From Cyprinodon diabolis (taxonomy: Eukaryota > Chordata > Actinopteri > Cyprinodontiformes > Cyprinodontidae), in NCBI GenBank assembly GCA_030533445.1, contig CM060064.1, positions 6,114,879-6,178,878 on the forward strand: a DNA stretch of 64,000 nucleotides. Direction: 5' to 3'. Positions 1 through 9,995 of the stretch are shown in pieces. Numbering within the stretch: the stretch's first letter is position 1; each line of letters begins with the position of its first letter. A program made the position numbers and the translations under genes. The notes under the pieces were generated by a model that was given only the letters and a program-made list of their open reading frames with translations, made no database searches and was not told where the DNA came from.

Positions 1-315
1 TCTCACTCCTCAACAGATCTGTCTGTCTATCTGCTGTTTTGCATTTAGGATAAAGACAATCTTTGGTCTGTCAATAGTCTCTAACCAGAACTCCACAAGT
101 GGAAAATTTGTTGTTTCACCTGGTATAATTTCATCAAAAATCTTCTTTATAGAATCTCTGGTTAACCGATTATTAATTGTGATAATTATCAACAGATTCA
201 TCAATTTGCTAAATAATCGTTAGTTGCAGCCATAATCACATTAAACTTGAGGAATTGGGGAAAAAATAATGAACAAAAATTATAATCAGACTGACTATTT
301 GTTTTCATTTGTTTT
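1..315. repeat. left flank; part of an old dispersed repeat
   Basis: No gene is visible. From about 226 to 310 the sequence matches, with scattered differences, the stretch 43372-43445; the match resumes after the LTR element at 2967-3090 (compare 43446-43560). So this is the left half of one dispersed repeat copy that the LTR element at 316-2961 split. Bases 311-315 (GTTTT) are the left target-site duplication. The repeat's class is not recognised. Confidence 0.6.
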
Positions 316-956
316 TGTAATGAACTCAGAATGTAGGACCCAGAATTCGAGGCGAGACAGGCAGTGGGAAAGTTCAAAGCGTTTATTTAACTAAACAGGT
401 GCGCGAGGCTGCTCGTCTGCTGCGGGGCGGATCTCTGCAGAAACAGGAGAATACAGATCAGTGACTGGAAATGGAGCTTAACACGACTTGGAGCAAAGTC
501 ACTGACCTGATTCAAAGTTAAGTCCGTTTGCGGAGCTTTGACCGCAGTTGCGGCGGGAGACGCCCCCAGAGTTCCTAGAGAGCGCGCAGCAGACGCCGAG
601 CAGCAACAGAGTCCAGAAGGGAAATCCAAGGCCGAAGTCAGACGACAGTTCCAGGTTCAGAAGCCGGTAGAATCCAGGGTCAGACAGGACAAACAGAGCA
701 GACAGGGGCAAGGCAAAAACTCGAAATCCTCAGGGCAGAAACTGGTCAATATCAGGGAAACAGGCAGACTACAGATTGCTAGGGAACGTATCACAAGAAC
801 ACAAGAATAACCTGGCGCTGATGGGAGGCAAACACACAACTTAAATAGTAGAGGAACCAGGTGGAAATGATCGGCGATAATCAGCCACAGAACCAATTAG
901 ACAGGAAAGCAAGGAGCAAAGGAAAAAACCAAACCATCAGCGCCGAGATCATGACA
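316..956 (-). repeat. 3' LTR of the 316-2961 element
   Basis: 641 bp, TGTCATGATC start and ATTACA end on the minus strand. A polyadenylation signal AATAAA sits at 387-382 on the minus strand. It is identical to the 2321-2961 LTR except for one base. A solo LTR of the same family is at 54179-54878. Confidence 0.95.
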
Positions 957-967
957 GAACCCCCCCT

Positions 968-2302
968 TCAAGGGCGGATTCCAGACGCCCCAACAGGCTG
1001 ATCAGGATGATCCCCGTAGTGGGGTTCCTGATCCCGGACCAACCGGGCCGGAATCCAGGACCTTTCCCTAGGGCCATAACCCTCCCAGTCAACCAAATAC
1101 TGAAGCCCACTGCCTATCCTCCTCGACCTGAGGAGGCGCCTGACAGTGAAGGCAGGCCCCCCCTCTCTGAATGGGGTGGGTGGAGGTGAACGGAAGGGAT
1201 AAAGATCTTCTCTATCCCCATAATAAAAATCCACCAAACCAGACTCAGAAGAAGGGGGAGAAAAATAACCCGGACCAGGCTCCGGGGGTGCTGGGGCCGA
1301 GGTTACCGGAGGATCTGGGGTTCTGAAAGAAACCAAACGAGTCTTAGGTAATAGGAGAGCTGGGGAGGCAGAGAGTCTGGTGCGTCCCAGCCTGGTTTTA
1401 CCCCTAGAAGGACAGGAACTGAGGAAGTGTCCATCACTGCCACAGTAGAGACAAAGACGACAGCTGATTCGACGTGCCCTCTCCTCCTTGGAGAGGCATG
1501 TGCGTCCCAGCTGCATCGGTTCGGGCTCCGGCATCCGAGCCGGACCAGGGGCTGACGCAGGAGCATAGGGTGCTGAGTGAAGAGCAGGTTGAGGGAAGGC
1601 CGTCGTCAGTGCCCTCCTCTCCCTGCGACGCTCAGTGAGGCGAAGGTCGATCCGGTTGGCAAGGTCCTCCAGCTGCTTCAGAGTCCGGGGGTAGTCGCGG
1701 GTCGAAAGCTCATCCTTGATGCTTTCCCGCAGGCCAAAGAAAAAAACATCCATGAGGGCATCCTCATTCCAGGAACAATCGGCAGACAGCAGATGGAAGT
1801 CAGTGATGTACTCCATCACTGACCGCTCTCCCTGTCTGAGAGTCAATAGTCCCCGGGAGGCTTCCCTACTTGGAAGAACTGGACAAAAAACTCGGATTAG
1901 TTCCAAAGAAAAATCATCAAAAGAGCTGCAGAGTTCAGGATTATTCAGCCACTCAGACGTTCCCCATAATTTGGCTTTTCCCGCTAACAGAGATATAACG
2001 TAGGCCACCTTGGCACGATCAGAAGGAAACGCTGAGGGCTGTAATTCAAAATGAATCCCGCACTGGGTCAGGAAAGCTCTACATTGATCAGGATCCCCTT
2101 TAAACACTTCAGGAGGGGACAGACGCGGTTCAAGATAAGCTGGACTATCAGTAGAAGACGTGGGCGCGGCAGCTGTCACGGGCGGGGCAGTTGGAGGAGC
2201 CTGATTACGCAGGTAATCGAGGATCTCCTGCATGCCTGATTCTAGACAGGAAATGCTCTGATCCACGTCATTTCGCCACTGCCCGTCTGCCGATGGGTCC
2301 AT
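968..2302 (-). CDS. gag: Gag polyprotein fused in frame to a chromodomain
   Basis: 444-aa intact frame starting 18 nt inside the 5' LTR; the ATG at 2302 is the first one after the LTR. Visible in order: acidic N-terminus, a Gag/capsid-like helical region (about 62-225) with the retrotransposon Gag pattern (F-x-G-x3-x2-C-x3-L; LRQG at 155-158), an Arg-rich stretch (222-230), a CX2CX4HX4C zinc knuckle (C284, C287, H292, C297), a Pro-rich linker, a YGDRED motif (361-366) and a C-terminal chromodomain (about 384-425, with YLVDWEGYG). In full chromoviruses the chromodomain ends the integrase, so here about the whole of Pol has been lost while the frame was kept. Gag should form particles and bind RNA; the chromodomain would normally steer integrase to chromatin. 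What it does on a Gag is unknown. Stop lies beside the purine tract. Confidence 0.9.
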   Translation of the reverse strand: MDPSADGQWRNDVDQSISCLESGMQEILDYLRNQAPPTAPPVTAAAPTSSTDSPAYLEPRLSPPEVFKGDPDQCRAFLTQCGIHFELQPSAFPSDRAKVAYVISLLAGKAKLWGTSEWLNNPELCSSFDDFSLELIRVFCPVLPSREASRGLLTLRQGERSVMEYITDFHLLSADCSWNEDALMDVFFFGLRESIKDELSTRDYPRTLKQLEDLANRIDLRLTERRRERRALTTAFPQPALHSAPYAPASAPGPARMPEPEPMQLGRTCLSKEERARRISCRLCLYCGSDGHFLSSCPSRGKTRLGRTRLSASPALLLPKTRLVSFRTPDPPVTSAPAPPEPGPGYFSPPSSESGLVDFYYGDREDLYPFRSPPPTPFREGGPAFTVRRLLRSRRIGSGLQYLVDWEGYGPRERSWIPARLVRDQEPHYGDHPDQPVGASGIRP

Positions 2303-2310
2303 GTTTTGGT

Positions 2311-2320
2311 CAGGTTATTC
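2311..2320 (-). promoter_or_regulatory. self-primer binding site next to the 5' LTR
   Basis: The ten bases directly inside the 5' LTR read GAATAACCTG on the minus strand. They do not begin with the TGG expected for a tRNA primer site. They are the exact reverse complement of the bases at 2819-2810 of the same LTR, 33 nt downstream of its TATA-like box, i.e. at the predicted RNA 5' end. This is the arrangement known for Tf1 and proposed for sushi-type elements, where the RNA 5' end primes its own minus-strand DNA. Confidence 0.75.
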
Positions 2321-2961
2321 TGTAATGAACTCAGAATGTAGGACCCAGAATTCGAGGCGAGACAGGCAGTGGGAAAGTTCAAAGCGTTTATTTAACTAAA
2401 CAGGTGCGCGAGGCTGCTCGTCTGCTGCGGGGCGGATCTCTGCAGAAACAGGAGAATACAGATCAGTGACTGGAAATGGAGCTTAACACGACTTGGAGCA
2501 AAGTCACTGACCTGATTCAAAGTTAAGTCCGTTTGCGGAGCTTTGACCGCAGTTGCGGCGGGAGACGCCCCCAGAGTTCCTAGAGAGCGCGCAGCAGACG
2601 CCGAGCAGCAACAGAGTCCAGAAGGGAAATCCAAGGCCGAAGTCAGACGACAGTTCCAGGTTCAGAAGCCGGTAGAATCCAGGGTCAGACAGGACAAACA
2701 GAGCAGACAGGGGCAAGGCAAAAACTCGAAATCCTCAGGGCAGAAACTGGTCAATATCAGGGAAACAGGCAGACTACAGATTGCTAGGGAACGTATCACA
2801 AGAACACAAGAATAACCTGGCGCTGATAGGAGGCAAACACACAACTTAAATAGTAGAGGAACCAGGTGGAAATGATCGGCGATAATCAGCCACAGAACCA
2901 ATTAGACAGGAAAGCAAGGAGCAAAGGAAAAAACCAAACCATCAGCGCCGAGATCATGACA
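2321..2961 (-). repeat. 5' LTR of the 316-2961 element
   Basis: 641 bp. On the minus strand a TATA-like TATTTAA lies at 2852-2846, and the predicted transcription start at 2819 begins CAGGTTATTC (the self-primer). A polyadenylation signal AATAAA is at 2392-2387. The target duplication GTTTT follows at 2962-2966. Confidence 0.95.
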
Positions 2962-2966
2962 GTTTT

Positions 2967-3127
2967 CAACATTCATGACACTTGATCTGACTTTGTAGAG
3001 CTAAAATGTGGGGAATCAGCTGATACCAGTCTGTTCTCTACATCCAGCCTGTTCCTCTTCTTGGTTTGGATCTTTTGATGGCGTCCAATATGTTTGATGG
3101 TCTAAAAACATATAAGAAAGTGGGCTG
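2967..3127. repeat. right half of the split dispersed repeat
   Basis: Bases 2967-3090 match 43446-43560 (for example the shared run TGTTCTCTACATCCAG) and continue the copy that begins at about 226. The same family reappears after the SINE at 3373-3430, matching 44345-44410. Confidence 0.6.
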
Positions 3128-3372
3128 AACAGTAACACAGTGGGTAGCACTGCTACTTTTCAGCAAGAGGGTACGAGTTCGATCCCTGGCCCTGCTCTTT
3201 CTGTATGAAGTTTGCATGTTCTGTTAGCGTGTGTTGGTTTCTTTCTGGGTACTCCTGTTTCCTCCCACAGTCCAAAAACATGACTGTTAGGTTAATTGGC
3301 TTCTCTAAATTCTCTTTAGGTGTGTGCATGACTGGTTGTTTGTCTCTGTCTGACAGAAAAATGGATGGATGG
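3128..3372 (+). repeat. tRNA-headed fish short repeat (SINE-like), internally deleted
   Basis: The head has an A-box-like ACAGTGGGTAGC (about 3137-3148) and a B-box-like AGTTCGATCCC (about 3176-3186) as in Pol III promoters. The body carries the common fish segment CTCCCACAGTCCAAAAACATG and ends in ATGGATGGATGGG. Compared with the copy at 27255-27622 it lacks the part that reads GGACTGGTGACCTGTCC. It is a transposed repeat, not a functional tRNA. Confidence 0.7.
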
Positions 3373-4840
3373 GTCCTCACAAAGCAAACAGATCCCAGCC
3401 CTATTTTATTTTATTACCTGAGAAATAAAATATTTTCATGTACCCCTTGCAATGCACTCGTGGACCACTAGGGTTAAGAGTTACCCCAGGTTGGGTATCA
3501 GTGCTCTAGTGGATGAATAAGCAGTGGAATCAAAATTTCACAATGCATTCATGGTCACTAGACGAGCAGATATTACCCAGGATACTTTGCAAGATCTCTC
3601 CTCACAGAGCATCATTGGATTCGTTTTGGGTTTCAACAGAGAGCAAAGGTGGCACTGGCAAGATGCAAGGAGTCGGAGTCACATGACAAACGGGGAGCAA
3701 AAAGTAGTGACAATTTGTCGGAACAATTATTTAATTGAGTTCACTAGAAAGTCAACTATATATCCGGACTCTATATGGTGATCAAGATGAACATTTGGAC
3801 ACATAGATTGACTTGCTATAACTGGCTTGTCATAGATGAATAACGATAGTTCAGTGGGTGAAATGGACGTACAGAGAATTTCAAAGCCCATCAACAGTAG
3901 CCTGGGTGCCATTCCGAACTTAGTCCCGCCCACAGCGTTTGAGGTTGGGAAGTTCGGTCTGGCATTGCTTAATAGTAGCGCGAGTATGCTTGCACAATAT
4001 CTGGCGGGCCAATCAAATTGTCAGGGCGGGCTTTATACGATGATGGACAGATGATCAACAGTAACGTACTCAACCACGTCACCAAAGCGCGCTTGGGTGA
4101 CAACAACAATGGCTGCCGCTGGAGAGTTTAGGTGAGTAGATTCTGCTATTAGGTCTGTTCTAAAAGATATCGACAGCAAATTAATTTTAAAAGATGAACG
4201 GAGAAACACGATCAAGGCTCATCTTCTTATTCTAGGCGTGCAACTGCACGCTTTGATTTTTGTTGACAACAACTATGCGTCGCTTAACATACGTCACGCA
4301 CTCCATTGCTCTTATTGGTTGTAGGTCTATCCAATTGAGTGCAGAGGCATTTTTTTTTCCTGGTTCGTTCGAAACACGCCCCATAATCACAGCTCTATGG
4401 AGCAGCATCAGACTCATGTTCTGACTAGAATTGAGTAGGACTACGTCAGGCTACATCAACACCTCCTTTCTCTGCAAATCTCACAATTCTAAACTTCCAC
4501 CATAAAACGGGTGAATTCGAACAAAGCCCCGAGTTGACATAAACTCCGAGATGTTTCGTTATTTGCTTCTAGCCTGTACTTTTGTTACACCCTGAAATTT
4601 ACATACAGCTTTAGTGTCGACTGCTGAGCAGAGAGCCATGAGCCGCCCGTCCTCGGCCGGAAAAAGTCGACTTCAGCGAGCATCTCCCAATGAAGTGTGG
4701 AATTATTGATGAAAAGTCCAATACCCAGTTTGAAATAAAAGAAAAAATATTTGATTTCTTAAGGGAAAAGACAAACAGAGCTGGGATCACAGAATGATGT
4801 TAACTGAGACGGAAGCTGCCAAGTCATTCACATGTGGCTG
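3373..4840. other. non-coding stretch with possible transposon remnant at 3850-4260
   Basis: No defensible gene. 3373-3430 belongs to the dispersed repeat also seen at 44345-44410. 3850-4130 is richer in GC and CG dinucleotides. At 4110-4133 an ATG-led short frame runs into GTGAGT, like an exon end; at about 4160-4236 an open stretch reads SVLKDIDSKLILKDE. That phrase resembles the start of RecQ-like helicase frames carried by some fish repeats, but this is from memory of the style of sequence only and I hold it weakly. Confidence 0.3.
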
Positions 4841-4851
4841 CTAACTGTGAG

Positions 4852-4887
4852 GAAATATCCTCATTAATATATTAATGAGGATATTTC
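4852..4887. repeat. perfect 36-bp palindrome
   Basis: Two 18-base arms with no spacer: GAAATATCCTCATTAATA and its exact reverse complement. Directly after it (4888-4908) is a second short palindromic run around CCAGTATACTGG. It could extrude as a cruciform or be the core of a palindromic MITE; I see no flanking duplication. Confidence 0.9.
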
Positions 4888-5050
4888 AGTATACCAGTAT
4901 ACTGGTACAAGTATTATTCTTAAAACTTACATTTCTTAAGGTCCTGACAGTTTAAGTTAAATAATATTATAAATAGAAAACAAGGCATTGCAGGACTGCC
5001 AGGCTCTATCAATTAGCTGCCATTTTCTTTCTGATGGTTTTGCAGTACTG

Positions 5051-5064
5051 CCAGCAGATGGCGC
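5051..5064 (+). promoter_or_regulatory. CTCF-like core motif
   Basis: CCAGCAGATGGCGC fits the vertebrate CTCF core CCASYAGRKGGCRC at all positions. A TATATAAG box follows at about 5123-5130, so the block 4980-5160 could be a promoter or an old LTR fragment. A single motif match is weak evidence of binding. Confidence 0.4.
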
Positions 5065-7215
5065 TACATCTGTTTGCTTATTGTTCCCAGCGCTGGAATT
5101 CTGTTTAGGCTCAAAGAAGCCTTATATAAGCACCATCAGGAGGGATGCTTGGTGACTATTACGTTATTTGATGAATGTTAAATAATTTCTGGTATTTTTT
5201 TGTAAAGGTTTATAAAGGTACTATGCACCTTTAAAAAAATAAAAACGTGTAGTGTGAAAAATGTAATTGTAAAAGCTGTTTTTGATGTCTATTTTTGTTG
5301 CATCTATACCTATTATTAAAGGTATGATAGATTTATACCAACCGAATTATATCAACTTTTGTTTTCCTAGGCTTTAATTTTTTCCTGGTTTATTCCTTTT
5401 GTCTAATGTCCAGGTGTGGAACAGAGTAGGTTAATGTATATTTCTTTCCTTTATGTATTATTCATCTAACTATAAATGCTGCATCCCCAGAGGGTTTCCT
5501 TTATCTTACCAGCATGAGTTGCTTTTTTTGCATATTTATCTTTTGTTTCATGCTATGGTGCACCTTCACCTTGTTTTCAGCGTAGAAGCCCAGTCTTAGT
5601 CTCATCCCGTGACTGCTTGAATCAAATTAAAATCCTTGCAGAGTGGATATATTGTAAATACAGAAACCCCATATGTTTCTGATCAGATGCAATTTTTTTT
5701 TCTTTTTGTCAATAAAAAAAGGGTTTAGCAAGTAGATGGAGACTAATCATGTTATATAGACTTGATGTAGCTAAGATTTCCCTGCATGATGCACGTCTGC
5801 TTTTCTTTTTTACCCCCCTCTGCTTACTTTTGAGGTGTTAAGATAAATATGGCTTTACGTCTACCCGTGGGCAGAGGTATCCAAGGGAACCACAGAGTCA
5901 CAAAATAAAGCCCCCTGGAAAGTCTAATTAGTTTGCAAAGATAATTTATGAATCTAAATTAATATTTTTGGTGATTCGAAGGGAAGGGGGAAGGTTTATT
6001 TCACACCTTTACTAGGGTTCCAACAAATGTTCGCTACACTGAATAACCAGTTGCTGCTTTGAATCTGATTCTTAGGTGGTTCACCCCCAGAGTAACCATC
6101 ACTGCGTGTGTCTGTGTGTGGATTCCGGGTAGGGGGTAGCATAATGGTTACTAAGGCAACAGAACATTTCTTTTTTTCTTTCTATTTTTTTTCCTCAAAA
6201 ACAGAGAAGGGAGAATTCATAAACCCTGGATGACCCTCTTCAAACCAGGTGCAACATTTTTTCCATCTCTCTGCTATAGACACAAAAGCGTGAGCCGCAC
6301 CCACGCTCAAAGTGTCCCTGCCACACACCCATGGGATTACGGATGTTCTGATACAAGATGTGGATCCAGTTCTGTGCTTTTGGGTGTCCCCTGATACCTC
6401 CCCACCGATGCCCTGTGTGGTGTGGACCTTTGTCTACCTCTATAAAAGAAATCTGCTGGCAGAAATCATCCTGCTCTTGAATTTCATGTTTTTTTCTTCT
6501 GCTATGGTGCGGCAGGAGTGAAAGCATGCACCTCAGCTCACATCCATCCAAGGCTGAATTCCTCTTTTCCTGTGACCTGATGTGCTTCTTTTACCCTTTA
6601 GGTGCGAAATAACAAGTCAGACTGGTAAAGAGCCATGTGCCTTCAGATTTTATAAAGAAAAAAGGGATTTCTAAAGAAAGAAACAGTTTCACTTCTTTGA
6701 ATTGGAGTAAATTTTGTTAAATCATTGATTCAAGCAAAGAACAACATTTAAAGTAACAAAAAAAAGAATCATAATTATTCCAACGTTATTTTTAATAGAT
6801 TTTTTCAAATATGTATTTTTACATTTTGTATTCATGTATTCATGTTTTTTCATGATTTACGATATTTTTCAAATGATGTTTTTTACATAAAGATTGAGTT
6901 CTAACAATTACATTTGTTTTAAATTGAATATATCATTTTAATTGCAATACAATACAAGGTTGTTACAAACATCTATGCAGAGAAATAGAAATGTCTCTTC
7001 ACTCCAGAGGTGAAGAGAACCTGATCTGTAAAGCAAAGTAAAATTCAGTTTGTAAAGTTCAATCTGAAAATCTGAAAAAAAGAAAAAAAAAGAAAAAAAA
7101 TCTGTCTAAAATTGGAAAGACAAAAAAGAAAATATAAAAGAAAAAGAAACTAAAATTTGAAAAGAATAAATCAGAGAAAACAGCAAAGTAACTCCAGAAG
7201 CCATTTTTTTTTTTT
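5065..7215. other. AT-rich stretch without recognised genes
   Basis: No feature that I recognise. A 103-codon open frame on minus (6240-6551) has no family that I know; its stretch after TTTTATAG at about 6441 has exon-like composition, but homology is needed. 7070-7215 is A/T homopolymer-rich. Confidence 0.5.
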
Positions 7216-7227
7216 ATCGGGTAATTC
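7216..7227 (+). repeat. left 12-bp target duplication of the Penelope pair
   Basis: ATCGGGTAATTC occurs here and, in the same orientation, at 16520-16531. The two copies sit at the outer tails of the two inverted Penelope copies. Confidence 0.75.
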
Positions 7228-7503
7228 TTCCGTAAAAATTCAAAAAAAATCCACTGGACTTGGTTTTCAAGATTTGAAGACGTTTCGACGTGTCTGGATC
7301 CGCAGTGAGTTTGAGTCTTATATGGACAAGGCCTTGTATTGCTTGGAAACATGCAAATGGTAACCGATGAATGGGTCGTTTAGCTCCATCGTTAGCCTGT
7401 AATATCTGAACCTGTCTATGATTCTAGGGGTCGGTCGTTAAAGGGGGGATTGCCGTTAAGGGAGGGATTGTCTCCTGTAATACCTGAAACCTGTCTATGA
7501 TTG
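7228..7503 (-). other. 3' tail of the left Penelope copy
   Basis: The tail after the stop codon matches, in inverse orientation, 16180-16485 of the right copy. It ends earlier than the right copy: the bases after ACGGAA (ATGACTATGACCTGG at 16482 on) are missing here. Near 7283-7294 this copy reads CGTCGAAACGTC where the right copy has about 30 more bases. Confidence 0.7.
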
Positions 7504-9948
7504 TTAAGCGTTGGCCGTTAAGGAGGTATTGTTCACCGGCTGGAGCAGGTAGGTCCCTCGTTCCTCTGTGATGGGGTGGGGGGTTTGGTGATATCTGGAA
7601 GGGATCATGTCTATGATTGAATTGTATGTTTTTGGAAGCTGGAATCTGAGTCCACCACCTCTGTTTAAAGTTGTTTTTTCTCTCTTAACATAGATGGCTT
7701 CCTTCACGCCCCTCTCAAACCACCTATTTTCTTTATCCAGAATATGGACATTCTGGTCCTCAAAAGAATGTCCTTTGTCCACAAGGTGTAGGTGTACTCT
7801 GGAGTCTTGTCCAGAGGCGGCTGCTCTTCTGTGTTGGGCCATGCGTCTGTGGAGCGGTTGTTTGGTTTCTCCAATATAAAGATCAGAGCATTCCTCGCTG
7901 CACTGAACAGCATATACCACTCCGCTCATATTCGGTCTGGGGGTTTTATCTTTAGGATGCACTAGCCTCTGTTTAAGGGTTTGGTTTGGCTTGAAATGTA
8001 CTGGGATCTTGTGTTTGGAGAAAATCCTCTTGAGCTTTTCAGACACTCCAGCAACATAAGGGACTGTGATGTTTTTGCGTTTAATTTTCCCATCGCTGTC
8101 TTCTGTTGCGAGTCTTTTGGATTTCCTTGCTGATTTGATAAAAGCCCAGTTTGGATATCCACAGTTTCGGAGAGCATCTTTGATGTGTTTCTGTTCTTTT
8201 TGCTTCCCATCTGTTTTAGTAGGGACATGTTCTGCCCGGTGTTTTAAGGTTCTGATGACTGAGAGTTTGTGTTCCAGTGGGTGGTGTGAGTCAAAAAGAA
8301 GACACTGGTCTGTGTGAGTAGGTTTCCTATACACTTCAATGTTTAGGCTTCCATCTCCTTCCATGCTCACCAGGCAGTCCAGAAAGGGTAGTTTGTTGTC
8401 CTTGGCATCCTCTCTGGTGAATTTGATGTTACGGTCAACAGAGTTGATGTGTTTGGTGAAAGCTTCCACTTCCTCTAGCTGGATTTTGACGAAAGTGTCA
8501 TCCACGTATCTAAACCAGTGGCTCAGTGGTGTCCCATTGAAAGTGTCTAAAGCTCTCTTTTCCATTTCTTCCATGTAAAGATTGGCTACAATTGGTGATA
8601 CTGGAGATCCCATTGCGCAGCCATGCTTCTGTCTGTAAAAATTACCTCTGAATTTGAAATAGGTTGTGGAAAGACAAAGGCCCAGTAGTGTGCAGATCTG
8701 GTCCGGAGTGAAAGTAGTCCTGTTGTTTAAATCACTATCTTGTTCAAGACGTGTCCTGACTGTTTCCACTGCCTCTGTTATAGGTATGCATGTGAAAAGT
8801 GAAGTAACATCGAACGATACCAGGGTTTCTCCTGGTGCCATCCTTAAATGTTTGGCTTTGTTGGCAAAGTCTTTGGAGTTTTCTATGTGATGTGGTGTGT
8901 TCCCCACCAAGGGAGCTAAGATATTAGTAAGCTGTTTAGCAATGTTGTATGTTGCTGAGTTAATGCTGCTGACAATGGGCCTGAGTGGTGCCCCTTCTTT
9001 GTGAATTTTTGGAAGTCCATATAAGCATGGTATTTCCTCCCCTGGATATAATCTGAAATAGGCTGTGCTGTTAATTACCTTGTCTTTTTCAAGTTGTTTG
9101 AGATAGTCTATTATTTTCTTTTTGTAGCTGCTGGTTGGATCTATTTTCAAGGATTCATACGTATTAGTGTCCTTCAGTAGAGTGATAATTTTGTCTTGGT
9201 AGTCTGAGGTGTTGAGGACTACGGTGCATCTTCCTTTGTCTGCTGGTAATATGGTGATGCTTTGGTCCTGGCTCAGGGATGTTATGGCTTTCATTTCCTG
9301 GGGTGTGAGGTTGGAAGGAGGTGGTTTGGCGCTGGACAGGGTGGCTGTTACCTTCATTCTGAGTTGCTCTGCCTCCGTTTCAGCCAGGTTGTTGTTCCTG
9401 ATGGCCGATTCAGTGGCCGTGATCAGTTCCACAATGGGTACTTCTTGTGGAGCAATGGCAAAATTCAGGCCTTTACTCAGTACATCCATCTCTGGTTTTG
9501 TCAGTGGTCTGCTAGATAGGTTTTTGACCCACTTGTCTTCAACCTTGATGTTGATGTTATCCTCCTGAGTCATGTTGCTCTCTTGTTTAAATGCTGCTTT
9601 CTGTTGTAATCTTTTGAATTTGGCTTTTTGTCTTTCTTTTGTCTTATGATGTTGTGAAAGTTTGACTTTATTGACCAACCTGGCAACTTCTTCAAACAAG
9701 GTTTCGGGGAGAAGTTTGGATAGCTTTTGCTTTGTCTGATCTATTTTGTGCGAGATAGCTTCAATTGTGAAGTGAGTCTGTCTAATCCTCTCACTAAGCA
9801 GCTTTTTGTGCGCATTCCTAAGAATCTCTTCTGCCATGTGCCCTTTGATAGTAGACTTCAGTCTTAGACTGTTGGGAATGAGACCTTGCTGTCTACATCT
9901 TAAATTGAACCGTAGATGATTCCTATAATCTGCAAGTTTCCTAAGCAA
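7504..9948 (-). CDS. Penelope-like reverse transcriptase / GIY-YIG endonuclease
   Basis: Intact frame of 814 codons by this start, and open upstream without an ATG to about 10000 where the copy is cut at the junction, so the true N-terminus is missing. RT domain: SFDVTSLF with motif A D380, AMGSPVSP (445-452), and catalytic YVDD (481-484). C-terminal GIY-YIG endonuclease: VVYAVQC (677-683), YIG (691-693), two cysteines C683 and C687 and H706 consistent with the Cys/His motif of Penelope endonucleases, and Glu750. The N-terminal 200 residues are Lys-rich and helical. The family copies itself by target-primed reverse transcription with a GIY-YIG nick, not with an APE nuclease. No stop or frameshift is seen, so this copy is young. 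Confidence 0.9.
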   Translation of the reverse strand: MLRKLADYRNHLRFNLRCRQQGLIPNSLRLKSTIKGHMAEEILRNAHKKLLSERIRQTHFTIEAISHKIDQTKQKLSKLLPETLFEEVARLVNKVKLSQHHKTKERQKAKFKRLQQKAAFKQESNMTQEDNINIKVEDKWVKNLSSRPLTKPEMDVLSKGLNFAIAPQEVPIVELITATESAIRNNNLAETEAEQLRMKVTATLSSAKPPPSNLTPQEMKAITSLSQDQSITILPADKGRCTVVLNTSDYQDKIITLLKDTNTYESLKIDPTSSYKKKIIDYLKQLEKDKVINSTAYFRLYPGEEIPCLYGLPKIHKEGAPLRPIVSSINSATYNIAKQLTNILAPLVGNTPHHIENSKDFANKAKHLRMAPGETLVSFDVTSLFTCIPITEAVETVRTRLEQDSDLNNRTTFTPDQICTLLGLCLSTTYFKFRGNFYRQKHGCAMGSPVSPIVANLYMEEMEKRALDTFNGTPLSHWFRYVDDTFVKIQLEEVEAFTKHINSVDRNIKFTREDAKDNKLPFLDCLVSMEGDGSLNIEVYRKPTHTDQCLLFDSHHPLEHKLSVIRTLKHRAEHVPTKTDGKQKEQKHIKDALRNCGYPNWAFIKSARKSKRLATEDSDGKIKRKNITVPYVAGVSEKLKRIFSKHKIPVHFKPNQTLKQRLVHPKDKTPRPNMSGVVYAVQCSEECSDLYIGETKQPLHRRMAQHRRAAASGQDSRVHLHLVDKGHSFEDQNVHILDKENRWFERGVKEAIYVKREKTTLNRGGGLRFQLPKTYNSIIDMIPSRYHQTPHPITEERGTYLLQPVNNTSLTANA

Positions 9949-9995
9949 TTTCTCATACTCACGCGTTATTCCGAGGGTGTCTTTCCCAAAATGGA

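Larger units (their letters stand above)
316..2961 (-). mobile_element. non-autonomous Ty3/Gypsy chromovirus with Gag-chromodomain fusion only
   Basis: Complete LTR retrotransposon on the minus strand. Two 641-bp direct repeats (316-956 and 2321-2961) each run TG...CA on the minus strand and differ at only one base that I can find (G823 versus A2828). Both sides carry the same 5-bp target duplication GTTTT (311-315 and 2962-2966). The internal region is only 1364 bp and nearly all of it is one open frame (968-2302). A purine tract lies at 957-967 just before the 3' LTR. No protease, reverse transcriptase, RNase H or integrase is present, so the element cannot move alone. The near-identical LTRs and intact frame indicate a very recent insertion. 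Confidence 0.93.

Noticed and set aside
387..896. Several 70-90 codon frames in both LTRs of the first element
   Set aside because: They lie in LTR sequence on both strands, repeat identically in each LTR and resemble no protein.
2303..2320. tRNA primer binding site
   Set aside because: No TGG start and no CCA complement; the self-complementary match to the LTR explains it fully.
3137..3190. tRNA gene
   Set aside because: A and B boxes are those of a SINE head; no cloverleaf can be completed and the body is the common fish repeat.
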